In this document: positions 7,793 to 16,110 of the stretch, one piece after another
How positions within the stretch are numbered: the first letter of the stretch is position 1
Layout: every line of letters starts with the position of its first letter
NCBI GenBank assembly: GCA_041494805.1
Contig: JBGQBN010000003.1
Span: 100,402-164,401 of the forward strand
Length of the DNA: 64,000 nt
Source of the DNA: JBGQBN01 sp041494805
Lineage (GTDB): Bacteria > Acidobacteriota > Terriglobia > Terriglobales > Acidobacteriaceae
Reading direction: 5' to 3'
Made by a program: the position numbers and the translations under genes
The notes under the pieces: generated by a model
What the model was told of the DNA's origin: nothing
What the model saw: only the letters and a program-made list of their open reading frames with translations
The model's database searches: none

Positions 7793-8557
7793 CTACGAGA
7801 ACGCCGCGCCCATGCCTGCCGCCACCAGTGTGAAGAACAGCCACCAACCGAACACAATGGCCAGTGCGGTACCGCGCTTCACCTTGCTCACGCAAGTAAA
7901 GCCGATGGCGGTGAGAATCAGCGTCCAGATCAGGAAAATGTCGCATGAGGACGCCAGGCTGTAGAGAAACGGCGAATCCGCTGGGCTTAGGAAATAGCCA
8001 GGATTGGTGGCGACGGGATTCTGAAGAGTGAACGAGTCGGGGCTCGCGCCGGCCAACAGAGACAGCATTGCCAGGGCAGCCCGCAGCAAACCGGGAAGGC
8101 CGGCGTACATCACGATGGCGAGAGAAACCTTGAACGAAACGTCGGCGCCGGCGGCGAACTTGAAGGTAGCGAACAAAACGGCGGTGATGATTAGCAGAAT
8201 CACGAGCTGAATCACCGGGAAGGCATAGGCGATAGTCCGGGTGATCTTTGCAGCAGTTTGCATCTGCTGCTCACGCTGCTCCGCTGGCAACTGTTCCAGG
8301 CGCGCCTGCTGTTTGGGCTGCGTTTGCATCTGGTTTTCCGTCATCTTGCGGAAACCGACTTTTTGTCCCGCGAAGTAAACCAACAGCACCGAAAAGATCA
8401 CCATCAACAGAAACGGTCCCCACCAGGCTGCGCTGCGGCGCAGGTCGGTGAAGGTCTGGCTGGGGGCGATGAAGATATTTACGATGCGCGCGCCTTCTGA
8501 GAGCCGAGTAGGTTCAGGGGCGGGAGTGAGCGCGGGTGTTACTGGCTGAGCGGCCAT
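7793..8557 (-). CDS. Yip1-family integral membrane protein
   Basis: 254 residues. A Pro-rich cytoplasmic start (about 1-35) contains IVNIFIAPSQTFTDLRR, the usual opening of bacterial YIP1 proteins. Five hydrophobic segments follow, the first near WWGPFLLMVIFSVLLVYF and the last near ALAIVFGWWLFFTLVAAG. A Gln-rich charged linker (about 75-105) lies between segments 1 and 2. Function in bacteria is not known. ATG 8557 is supported by GGAGG 5 bases upstream. It lies between repeats and probably forms its own unit. Confidence 0.75.
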   Translation of the reverse strand: MAAQPVTPALTPAPEPTRLSEGARIVNIFIAPSQTFTDLRRSAAWWGPFLLMVIFSVLLVYFAGQKVGFRKMTENQMQTQPKQQARLEQLPAEQREQQMQTAAKITRTIAYAFPVIQLVILLIITAVLFATFKFAAGADVSFKVSLAIVMYAGLPGLLRAALAMLSLLAGASPDSFTLQNPVATNPGYFLSPADSPFLYSLASSCDIFLIWTLILTAIGFTCVSKVKRGTALAIVFGWWLFFTLVAAGMGAAFS

Positions 8558-8642
8558 GCGGGCCTCCTTCGGAACAGCAGGCGGATTTTAGTCCGCAGGC
8601 CGAAGGGGAAGCAAGTGCATGCCGGGCGACAAACCTTGTTGG

Positions 8643-9434
8643 CTACGCGGTCACTTCTGGAGTGGCTGCCAGCAGGCTGCGCGTATAGGCGTGCTGCGCC
8701 TGCCCGGTAATCTGGTCGGTCTGCCCGACCTCAACGATCTTTCCCTGAAACATCACGGCAATGCGAGTAGCCAGGTAGCGCACCACCGGCATGGAATGTG
8801 AGATGAACAGGTAAGTCAACCCAAACTCGCGCTGCAGTTGAGCCATCAGATTGACGATTTGCGCGCCCACGCTGACGTCGAGGGCGGAGACCGGCTCATC
8901 GGCGACGATAAACTTCGGCCGCAGAGCCAGGGCACGGGCGATTCCGATGCGCTGCCGCTGTCCGCCACTGAATTCGTGCGGAAAGCGAGGCAGCGCGGAT
9001 TCGTCCAGACCCACTGCGCGGACCAGCTCGGCAACCCGCGACCGCCGCCCGGACCGACTGATTCGTTCATGAATGATGAGCGGCTCAGCGATGACCTCTT
9101 CCACCCGCATGCGGGGATCAAGGGAGCCGAATGGATCCTGAAAGATGATCTGCATGTCCCGGCGCAGACGGCGCATTTCGCCGTTGCTGGCCGTGAGCAA
9201 GTCGTGGCCATCAAATCGAATGCTGCCGGAGGTGGGCTCAATCAGCCGCAGCACTAGGCGCCCGAGCGTGCTTTTGCCCGATCCGGACTCGCCGACCAAG
9301 CCGAGCGTCTCGCCGGCTTCAATGTCGAGAGATACGTCATCCACGGCGCGGACTTCGCCTTTGGCGCCACCGCCAAAGATGGACTCGCCCAGGGGGAAGA
9401 CCTTTGTCAGATTGCGGATTTCAAGCAAGGACAC
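8643..9434 (-). CDS. ABC transporter ATPase, oligopeptide/dipeptide (OppF/DppF) type
   Basis: About 263 residues from GTG 9434 (an upstream in-frame codon at 9467 would add 11 hydrophobic residues and looks wrong). Walker A GESGSGKST, signature FSGGQRQR and Walker B FIVADEPVSALD are intact, with the H-loop in FISHS. FGSLDPRMRVEEVI is characteristic of the OppD/OppF branch. The C-terminal oligopeptide-HPY extension is short: the protein ends at about QHAYTRSLLAATPEV. No permease, binding protein or partner ATPase is nearby, so its partners must be encoded elsewhere. Confidence 0.85.
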   Translation of the reverse strand: MSLLEIRNLTKVFPLGESIFGGGAKGEVRAVDDVSLDIEAGETLGLVGESGSGKSTLGRLVLRLIEPTSGSIRFDGHDLLTASNGEMRRLRRDMQIIFQDPFGSLDPRMRVEEVIAEPLIIHERISRSGRRSRVAELVRAVGLDESALPRFPHEFSGGQRQRIGIARALALRPKFIVADEPVSALDVSVGAQIVNLMAQLQREFGLTYLFISHSMPVVRYLATRIAVMFQGKIVEVGQTDQITGQAQHAYTRSLLAATPEVTA

Positions 9435-9475
9435 AAGCGGATAGTAGCAGACCACGAACAAAAGCAAATGCAGCC

Positions 9476-9566
9476 ACGGATTCGCGCGGATTCACACGGA
9501 TCTGATTTCTGAACAAAACCTTCACCAGATCCGTGAAAATCCGTGCAAATCCGTGGCCCAGTTTTT
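9476..9566. repeat. Long inverted repeat of CACGGATT words, possible terminator
   Basis: GCCACGGATTCGCGCGGATT with following ACACGGATCT on the left is mirrored by AGATCCGTGAAAATCCGTG and CAAATCCGTGGC on the right, about 30 bp per arm with few mismatches. On the plus strand it is followed by AGTTTTT. CACGGATT-type repeats like this occur in several environmental phyla. Confidence 0.7.
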
Positions 9567-9570
9567 GTCT

Positions 9571-10419
9571 CTACTGCAACGCGATCAGCGGCACCGCCAG
9601 CAGAGCCGCTAATATTCCCACCGCCTTCCACCGAGTGAAGTGCTCTCGCAGAACCAAACGTGCCAGCAGCACCGTCACCGCGGGATAGAGCGAAGTCAGC
9701 ACCACGGCCGAGTCTAGTCTTCCGGTCTGGTCGGCGCGGATAAAGAGCGCGGTGCCGGTGACGTCCAGACATCCGGCGAAGAGTCCGAGTGCCGCATCGC
9801 TGCGCCGCAACTGTACCTTGCCGCGGCGAAACAGCACGATGGCCGCGACCATCACCAACGCTGAGAAGCGGGAATCCGCCGCCGACCACAACGCGGAACT
9901 ATTGCCGGTCTGGTTGATGCAGATGAAAAAACCAGCGAAGCCGACTCCGGCAAGGACGGCCATAGACAGACCTTGGGGCCGGCCGAGTCCACCTTCCGGG
10001 CGCGAGATAAGCCAGATCCCGAGCCCAGCCAAAACAAAGCCGACGATGGGCAGAATCCCGGGCAGGCCCTGCATGATCATTCCCAACACAGTGGGAATAG
10101 CGGCGCCGAGTACCGCCGCCACCGGAGCGATGAGTCCCATCCCTCCGCGAGACAGGGCGCGATAAAAAAAAGCCAAGGCGGTGCCACCCGACGCTCCGCC
10201 AGCCAGGGCCCAGAGTTCGCTCGAACGTGAAGGGAAGGGTGCGCCGGTGGTCAGGGCCAGCGCTGTCATCAGCAGGAAGCCGCCACCGTGCGCCAGCGTC
10301 GTAACTAGAAAGGCATCAGAACGCTTCGAGGAATATCCGCCGGTAAAATCACTGATTCCCCAGCACAGAACGGCGGCCAGGCTGAATCCCGTGGGCACGA
10401 GTTGGGCAGGGGAGGACAA
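9571..10419 (-). CDS. EamA/DMT-superfamily transporter
   Basis: 282 residues with ten hydrophobic segments and a small soluble content, the layout of two EamA repeats. The opening AVLCWGISDFTGGYSSKR and the second-half ILFRRG...ALGLFAGCLDVTGTALFIRA fit the family, as does YPAVTVLLARLVLREHFT near the end. This loop is shared with multidrug/metabolite exporters of the 10-TM class. Substrate unknown. TTG 10419 is the longest start; GTG 10398 is an alternative, and neither has a clear Shine-Dalgarno. It diverges from the kinase gene. Confidence 0.8.
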   Translation of the reverse strand: MSSPAQLVPTGFSLAAVLCWGISDFTGGYSSKRSDAFLVTTLAHGGGFLLMTALALTTGAPFPSRSSELWALAGGASGGTALAFFYRALSRGGMGLIAPVAAVLGAAIPTVLGMIMQGLPGILPIVGFVLAGLGIWLISRPEGGLGRPQGLSMAVLAGVGFAGFFICINQTGNSSALWSAADSRFSALVMVAAIVLFRRGKVQLRRSDAALGLFAGCLDVTGTALFIRADQTGRLDSAVVLTSLYPAVTVLLARLVLREHFTRWKAVGILAALLAVPLIALQ

Positions 10420-10480
10420 GAATCTTTGAGGTTAGCACGGCGAGGATAGGAAGCAGACACTGTCCGAACTGCGCTCAGCT

Positions 10481-10506
10481 GAACAGCCGAGGCGGCTGTC
10501 CCTACG
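10481..10506. repeat. CAGCCGAGGCGGCTG-TCCCTACG repeat
   Basis: ACAGCCGAGGCGGCTGT is a palindrome followed by CCCTACG. Near-identical units occur at 23203-23228, 51838-51863 and, expanded, at 7068-7157. It lies in the divergent region between the EamA gene and the kinase. Confidence 0.75.
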
Positions 10507-10580
10507 CGAGTTGGGCTGGGTAATTGACTTGCCCCGAACCACGGCCTAACATTGCCCACCACGCCAGTTGAGTATCGTCA

Positions 10581-13514
10581 ATGATCGGCCAGACCATCTC
10601 CCATTACCGAATCTCGCAGAAGCTCGGCGGCGGGGGCATGGGAGTGGTGTACGAGGCCGAAGACCTCCGTCTGGGCCGGCGTGTTGCTTTGAAATTCCTG
10701 CCCGACGAGCTGGCGCAAGATCCCCAGGCCCTCGAGCGCTTTCGCCGGGAGGCGCGTGCCGCTTCGGCCCTCAACCATCCCAACATCTGCACTATCTACG
10801 ACATTGGTGAGGACAACAGCCGCCACTACATCGTGATGGAGTATCTGGAGGGGACGACGCTCAAATACCGAATCGAGGGCCGGCCCATGTCCATCGACCA
10901 TCTGGTGGACTTTGGGGCGCAGATTGCCGATGCGCTTGATGTGGCCCACACGGCGGGGATCGTTCACCGCGATCTGAAACCCGCGAACCTGTTTCTGACC
11001 AAGCGCGGGCAGGCCAAGGTCCTGGACTTCGGCTTGGCCAAAGTGGCGGGGCCGCACCTGCCACAACTGGAGCCAGCGGGCGCATCCTTGCCAACGGCGG
11101 CGGTGGATGCCGCGAACCTCACCAGCCCGGGTAGCACCGTGGGGACAGTCGCCTACATGTCACCGGAGCAGGCGCGCGGCGAGGAACTCGATGCGCGTAC
11201 CGACTTGTTTTCTTTTGGGGCTGTTTTGTACGAGATGGCCACCGGACGGCAGCCGTTCACGGGGAATACCTCGGCTGTCATTTTCGATGCCATCCTGAAC
11301 CGCGCGCCCACTGCGCCGGTACGGCTGAATCCCAATCTGCCTGCGGAACTCGAGCGAATTATCAACAAGGCGCTGGAGAAGGACCGCGACCTGCGCTATC
11401 AGGTGGCGTCGGAAATGCGTGCGGACCTGAAGCGATTGAAGCGGGAGATTGATTCGGGAAAGAGTTCCGCCGTGAGCACGGCAACGCCGGTGATCACGAC
11501 ACCGCCATCCGGACCATCTGCGATTGTGGCGCCGCCTTCGGCTTCAGCAGTGCAGCCAGTGTCGGCGATCTCGGGTCCGGCTTCGTCCGCAACGGTTGTG
11601 GCGCGGGTCGGCCGAAAGAGGTGGTACCTCGCGGCCGCTGCTGTGATCGTCGTGGCGGCAGTCATCGCTGGCGTCTTGTACACACGGAATGCGCGGGCAC
11701 TGACGGAAAAGGATTCCATCCTGCTGACTGACTTCGTCAACACCACCGGCGACCCAGTATTTGATGGGACGCTCAAACAGGCGCTGGCGGTGCAACTGGA
11801 GCAGTCCCCATTCCTGAACGTCTTCCCGGAGGAACGGGTGCGCCAGACCTTGCGTTACATGAACCGGTCTCCGGAAGAGCGTGTCGCGGGAGCGGTTGCC
11901 CGGGAAATCTGCCAACGCGAAAGCATCCGGGCCATGCTGACTGGCTCGATCGCCAGCCTGGGCAGCCATTACGCCATCAGCCTTGAGGCGGCGAATTGCG
12001 CCAACGGCGACTCGCTGGCTCGGGAACAGGTCGAAGCGGACAGCAAGGAGAATGTGCTCAAGTCCCTGGGCAAGGCTACCTCCAGCCTGCGCGGCCGGCT
12101 GGGTGAATCCCTGGCGTCAGTCCAGAAGTTCGACACCCCCCTGGATGAAGCCACAACCCAATCGCTCGAAGCGCTGAAGGCCTTCTCTATGGCGGAGGCC
12201 CTACGCAACAAGGGGTCGGACACGGAATCTATTCCCGCCTATCAACGTGCCATCGAGCTGGATCCCAATTTTGCTCTGGCTTATGCCCGGCTGGGGACGG
12301 TCTACGGAAATCGGGGGGAGGAACAACGGGAGCTCACCTACAAGCAGCGGGCGTTCGAACTCAAGGACCGGGTGAGTGAGCGGGAAAGACTCTACATCAC
12401 GTCGCACTACTACACCGAAGTGACCGGAGAACTCGACAAGGGTATCCAGAGCTACGAACTCTACCGGCAAACCTATCCGCGGGACTCAGTTCCACCCAAT
12501 AACCTGGCGGTCCTTTACTTCAATCTCGGTGATTTCCAGAAGGCCCTGGAGAACGCTCGGGAAGCGATTCAGCTTGATCCAAACTCTGTCTTTGGGTACG
12601 ACCAAGTGGCAGACGCTTATCGCGCTTTGAACCGGATCGAAGAAGCCAAGGCCACGATCAAGGAAGCCATGTCCAAGGGCATGGGCGCCAAGGGTGGTGG
12701 AGTCCACGGTGAGCTATACCTGGCGGCCGCAGCCGAGGGGGATGCCGCGGCTATGCAGCAGCAGGTGGAATGGTCAAAGAGCAACCCCAACTCTGACTTG
12801 TTCTTCCATTTTCTGGAGAGCGGCTGGGCTCTCGAGCATGGACAATTGCGTAAAGCGCGGGAGGTGGCAGCCCAAGCGGTGAACGCGGCGCAGCAACTCA
12901 AGAGCATAGACACGGTTGCTCAAGTGCTTGCGGGGATGGCGCACATTGAAGCTGACTTCGGAAACTATGGAGAGGCTGGAAAGAACGCCGAAGCAGCCTT
13001 GAAAGCGGCGCGCAATCGTAGTTCTCTTACCGAAGCAGGCTGCGCTTTCGCGGTGATGGGAAACGACGGTGAGGCCGAGGCGCTGGCCAGTGAACTCGCC
13101 AAGCGCTACCCAACCGACACGTTGGTGAATTCAGGCGCTGTTCTTCTTATTCGCGCCTTGATCGAGATCAAACACGGCAGAGGGAATCGGGCCGTAGAGC
13201 TGTTAAAGGCAGGCGAACCCTACGAGGCCGGCTTCGATCGCGCCTTGTACACTCACGGACAAGCCTACCTGAGCGCCGGTAAAGGAACAGAAGCAGTCCA
13301 GAAATTTCAGAAGCTGCTGGCGCTGCGGTACGCCAACCCTACTTCGCCTCTGCTCTCACTAGGCCAGTTGGGGATGGCGAGGGCCTATGCACTCCAGGGG
13401 GATAAGGCCAAGAGCCGTACCGCTTACCAGGATTTCTTCGCGGTCTGGAAAGACGCTGATCCGGAGATCCCCATTCTGAAAGAAGCCCAGGCAGAGTATG
13501 CGAAGCTGAAGTAG
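10581..13514 (+). CDS. PknB-type Ser/Thr protein kinase with TPR sensor/effector region
   Basis: 977 residues. The kinase domain (about 8-275) has the glycine loop GGGGMGVV, VALKFL, catalytic HRDLKPAN, DFGLAK and MSPEQAR. The activation segment carries a ~28-residue Pro/Ala insertion between DFGLAK and the GTVAY motif. A Ser/Pro/Ala-rich juxtamembrane linker (about 290-345) leads to one transmembrane helix (about 347-367), so the rest is periplasmic: about 600 residues including a TolB-like LLTDFVNTTGDPVFDGTL module and then many TPR-like repeats (from about 535). This architecture is common in Acidobacteria. Targets are unknown. Confidence 0.9.
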   Translation: MIGQTISHYRISQKLGGGGMGVVYEAEDLRLGRRVALKFLPDELAQDPQALERFRREARAASALNHPNICTIYDIGEDNSRHYIVMEYLEGTTLKYRIEGRPMSIDHLVDFGAQIADALDVAHTAGIVHRDLKPANLFLTKRGQAKVLDFGLAKVAGPHLPQLEPAGASLPTAAVDAANLTSPGSTVGTVAYMSPEQARGEELDARTDLFSFGAVLYEMATGRQPFTGNTSAVIFDAILNRAPTAPVRLNPNLPAELERIINKALEKDRDLRYQVASEMRADLKRLKREIDSGKSSAVSTATPVITTPPSGPSAIVAPPSASAVQPVSAISGPASSATVVARVGRKRWYLAAAAVIVVAAVIAGVLYTRNARALTEKDSILLTDFVNTTGDPVFDGTLKQALAVQLEQSPFLNVFPEERVRQTLRYMNRSPEERVAGAVAREICQRESIRAMLTGSIASLGSHYAISLEAANCANGDSLAREQVEADSKENVLKSLGKATSSLRGRLGESLASVQKFDTPLDEATTQSLEALKAFSMAEALRNKGSDTESIPAYQRAIELDPNFALAYARLGTVYGNRGEEQRELTYKQRAFELKDRVSERERLYITSHYYTEVTGELDKGIQSYELYRQTYPRDSVPPNNLAVLYFNLGDFQKALENAREAIQLDPNSVFGYDQVADAYRALNRIEEAKATIKEAMSKGMGAKGGGVHGELYLAAAAEGDAAAMQQQVEWSKSNPNSDLFFHFLESGWALEHGQLRKAREVAAQAVNAAQQLKSIDTVAQVLAGMAHIEADFGNYGEAGKNAEAALKAARNRSSLTEAGCAFAVMGNDGEAEALASELAKRYPTDTLVNSGAVLLIRALIEIKHGRGNRAVELLKAGEPYEAGFDRALYTHGQAYLSAGKGTEAVQKFQKLLALRYANPTSPLLSLGQLGMARAYALQGDKAKSRTAYQDFFAVWKDADPEIPILKEAQAEYAKLK

Positions 13515-13536
13515 CGAGCTGGTGAGGGCTGTGACG

Positions 13537-13574
13537 GGGGCTTGGGTGGGTCAAAGACCTGCCTCCACACAAGC
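13537..13574. repeat. GTGTGG-family repeat, partial copy on the minus strand
   Basis: On the minus strand it reads GTGTGGAGGCAGGTCTTTGACCCACC, matching the family core with two changes. It lies between the kinase stop and rpe, and may act as a terminator by its GGTCTTTGACC hairpin. Confidence 0.65.
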
Positions 13575-13635
13575 TGTGTCCGGGAGTACCCGTGTTAGAA
13601 TTTCCGCAGCACTTTCCTTTACGTGAGAGCCCAGG

Positions 13636-14310
13636 TTGATTGAACTAGCACCCTCGATTTTGTCAGCTGATTTCGCCCATCTGGCGGAGCAGGTCCGCGC
13701 CGCGAGTGAAGGCGGCGGAACGGTCATCCATGTGGATGTGATGGACGGACACTTTGTGCCCAACATCACCATCGGGCCGCCAGTGGTGAAGTCGCTGCGA
13801 AAAGCCACTGATCTGCCGCTCGATTGCCATCTGATGATTGAGAATCCCGACCAGTACATTGCCGACTTTGCGGAAGCGGGAGCGGATTGGATCTCGGTGC
13901 ATCAGGAAGCTTGCGTGCACCTGGATCGGACGCTACACCTGATCCGCAGCCACGATGCGCTGGCCGGCGTGGTCATCAATCCCGCGACTCCGGTGGAGAC
14001 CCTGAGCGAAGTTCTCGATATTGTGGACTTCGTGCTGGTCATGTCGGTCAATCCTGGGTTCGGGGCGCAGAAATTTATCCCTGGTACCGTACGTAAGATC
14101 AAACGGCTGGCGGACTTGCGGGCACAGCGGGGGCTCAATTACCGCATTGAAGTAGACGGCGGGATTGGTCCGGACACGGTGGCCGAAGTGGTGCGGGCCG
14201 GGGCAGAAATTCTGGTGGCGGGCAACGCCATCTTCGGTCAAGGCGATCCAAAGAGTAACGCTCAGAAGCTATTGAAGACTGCGGTGGAGGCCACACTGCA
14301 GAAAGTGTAG
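13636..14310 (+). CDS. rpe: Ribulose-phosphate 3-epimerase
   Basis: 224 residues, full length for the family. It interconverts ribulose 5-phosphate and xylulose 5-phosphate in the pentose phosphate pathway. Conserved marks are APSILSADF at the start, HVDVMDGHFVPNIT (metal and catalytic Asp), DCHLMIENP, SVNPGFGAQKF and EVDGGI, with VAGNAIFG binding phosphate near the end. The start is TTG at 13636, directly before the conserved IELAPSILSADF; no ATG is available. It follows the kinase after a repeat and precedes bamD after a larger repeat. Confidence 0.95.
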   Translation: MIELAPSILSADFAHLAEQVRAASEGGGTVIHVDVMDGHFVPNITIGPPVVKSLRKATDLPLDCHLMIENPDQYIADFAEAGADWISVHQEACVHLDRTLHLIRSHDALAGVVINPATPVETLSEVLDIVDFVLVMSVNPGFGAQKFIPGTVRKIKRLADLRAQRGLNYRIEVDGGIGPDTVAEVVRAGAEILVAGNAIFGQGDPKSNAQKLLKTAVEATLQKV

Positions 14311-14328
14311 AAGTTTGGGTGGCATCTA

Positions 14329-14454
14329 CTTGTGTGGGGGCGGGTCCCTTCGACTTCGCTCAGGGCAAGTTTTGACCCGCCCGAACCGGGGCACAGCCGG
14401 TGGAAGCGCCGCCTGCGGCGGCGGGACGGGTCGAAGACCCGTCCCCACACGATT
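14329..14454. repeat. GTGTGG...CCACAC repeat, long composite copy
   Basis: Left end CTTGTGTGGGGGCGGGTC and right end GGGTCGAAGACCCGTC then CCCACACGA are inverted. Inside lie CTTCGACTTCGCTCAGGGC, a motif seen widely in environmental genomes, and the palindromic CGCCGCCTGCGGCGGCG. It fills the rpe-bamD gap. Confidence 0.75.
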
Positions 14455-14477
14455 CGTGGTGATTCCAAGGGGTTCTT

Positions 14478-15932
14478 ATGTCACGTCGTATTCCGGTCAT
14501 TCTTTTCCTGGGGCTGCTGGCCATCACGGTCGCTTGCACCAACAAGAAGGTCAACAACCCGCTAGCCGATGTGGGCTCGAAGCAGCCGGACAAAGTGCTG
14601 TTTGACCGGGCCATGGACGCCATGAAGCACAACCGCTTCGACGTGTCACGGATCACCCTGCAGACCCTGATCAATACTTACCCGGATTCCGAGTACATCG
14701 CGCGCGCCAAGCTGGCGATGGCCGATTCGTGGTACGCCGAGGGTGGTGGAACGGCAATGACCCAGGCGGAAATTGAGTACAAGGATTTCATCACTTTCTT
14801 CCCTAACATGCCGGAGGCGGCGGAAGCGCAGCTGAAGATCGCCAACATCCACTACCAGGAGATGGAGAAGCCGGACCGCGACTACACCCACGCCATGCGC
14901 GCCGAAGATGAGTACCGGCAACTCATTCTGCAGTTCCCCGACAGCAAGCTGGTGCCGGAAGCCAAACAGCGTCTGTTGGAGGTGCAGGAAGTGTTGGCGG
15001 AGCGCGAGTTCGGTGTGGGACGTTTCTACTACCTGCGCCAGTCGTATCCCGCAGCGATCGCCCGTCTGCGAACGGTCGTGGATCGTTACCCGCTCTACAG
15101 CCAAGCCGATGAATCGTTGTACCTGTTGGGACAGGCGTACGAGGATGAAATCGCGATGCTGCGCGCCCGCAAGCTGAATGAGGCCCAAAAGGCCCGGCTG
15201 ATTCAGGAATTCACCACCAGCGCGGCGCAAGCCTACTCCCGCATCCTGACGCGGTATCCGCTGATGGATCGGGCGGAAGACGCCAAGGCACGGCTCGAAG
15301 CATTGCATCAGCCGGTGCCGAGACCGACCAAGGGCGCAGTGGCGCAGAATAAAGCCGAAGAGGACAGCCGGCGCGAGACCGGCATGGTTCAGAAATTGAT
15401 GAGGAATTTCCGCAAGCATCCGGATGTAGCGCAGGCTGCCAAAGTCGGTGAGCCTCCGCTGGTGGATGCCCAGCCCATGAGCGCGTCGGACGTAGTGCAG
15501 CAAGCGACTCGCGCCATGGTTGGCGGGTCCGGTGGCAACAATTCCGTTGCCGTGGAAACTACCGGCACGGGAGCGCCACCACCGAACCAGCCAGCGCCGC
15601 GTTCGGATGCACCCCCTGCGGATAATTCGGCCACGCCCGCAGCTGAATCAGCGGCGCAGCCTGATCCGAACGAACTCAAGCCCAATGTCGAGCCCGCGGA
15701 TCCGAACGAGTTGAAGCCAAACGTCGAGGGCAGTGGTGATGCGCTGCCCCCTCCGCAGCAGGTGAATGAGATTCAGGCAGGCGCCTCAAGTCAGGATGCG
15801 AACAGCCACGCCGGAGATGGGAAAACCGGCGATACGGCATCTTCTGCCAGCCAGGAGAAGGCGGATGATACCGCCATCTCTTCCAGCAAACGTAAGAAAA
15901 AGAAGGGTCTGCGGAAGATTGTCCCCTTCTGA
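14478..15932 (+). CDS. bamD: BamD-like outer-membrane assembly lipoprotein with long C-terminal tail
   Basis: 484 residues, twice the usual BamD length. A lipoprotein signal ends LAITVAC, giving a lipidated Cys near residue 20. TPR-like helices follow from about 40 to 285 (LINTYPDSEYIARAKLAMAD, LILQFPDSKLVPEAKQRL, VVDRYPLYSQADESLYLLG), matching BamD/ComL, which helps insert beta-barrels. The extra ~195 residues are Pro/Ala/Asn-rich, include a 12-residue tandem duplication (DPNELKPNVE, twice) and end in a Lys-rich stretch (KRKKKKGLRKIVPF). The tail is not part of known BamD. GGGG lies at about 14469. Confidence 0.8.
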   Translation: MSRRIPVILFLGLLAITVACTNKKVNNPLADVGSKQPDKVLFDRAMDAMKHNRFDVSRITLQTLINTYPDSEYIARAKLAMADSWYAEGGGTAMTQAEIEYKDFITFFPNMPEAAEAQLKIANIHYQEMEKPDRDYTHAMRAEDEYRQLILQFPDSKLVPEAKQRLLEVQEVLAEREFGVGRFYYLRQSYPAAIARLRTVVDRYPLYSQADESLYLLGQAYEDEIAMLRARKLNEAQKARLIQEFTTSAAQAYSRILTRYPLMDRAEDAKARLEALHQPVPRPTKGAVAQNKAEEDSRRETGMVQKLMRNFRKHPDVAQAAKVGEPPLVDAQPMSASDVVQQATRAMVGGSGGNNSVAVETTGTGAPPPNQPAPRSDAPPADNSATPAAESAAQPDPNELKPNVEPADPNELKPNVEGSGDALPPPQQVNEIQAGASSQDANSHAGDGKTGDTASSASQEKADDTAISSSKRKKKKGLRKIVPF

Positions 15933-16049
15933 ACCGGCAATTCCGAACGACTGTGACTAAAACCCGCCGGACCATGTCCCCCGGCAGCGGAAGTTACTCC
16001 ACCCCACTCGTGACTGGCCACTCGTAACCTGCTTACTCTCCTATCCTCA

Positions 16050-16078
16050 TTGACTTACAGTCTGGGACACGTTACCTT
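16050..16078 (+). promoter_or_regulatory. Predicted sigma-70-like promoter for the receiver protein
   Basis: TTGACT (16050-16055), a 17-base spacer and TACCTT (16073-16078) stand 33 bases before the TTG start at 16111. This is by eye only. Confidence 0.4.
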
Positions 16079-16110
16079 CGCGCTATCTCCCCCACACCAA
16101 AGGACAACCC

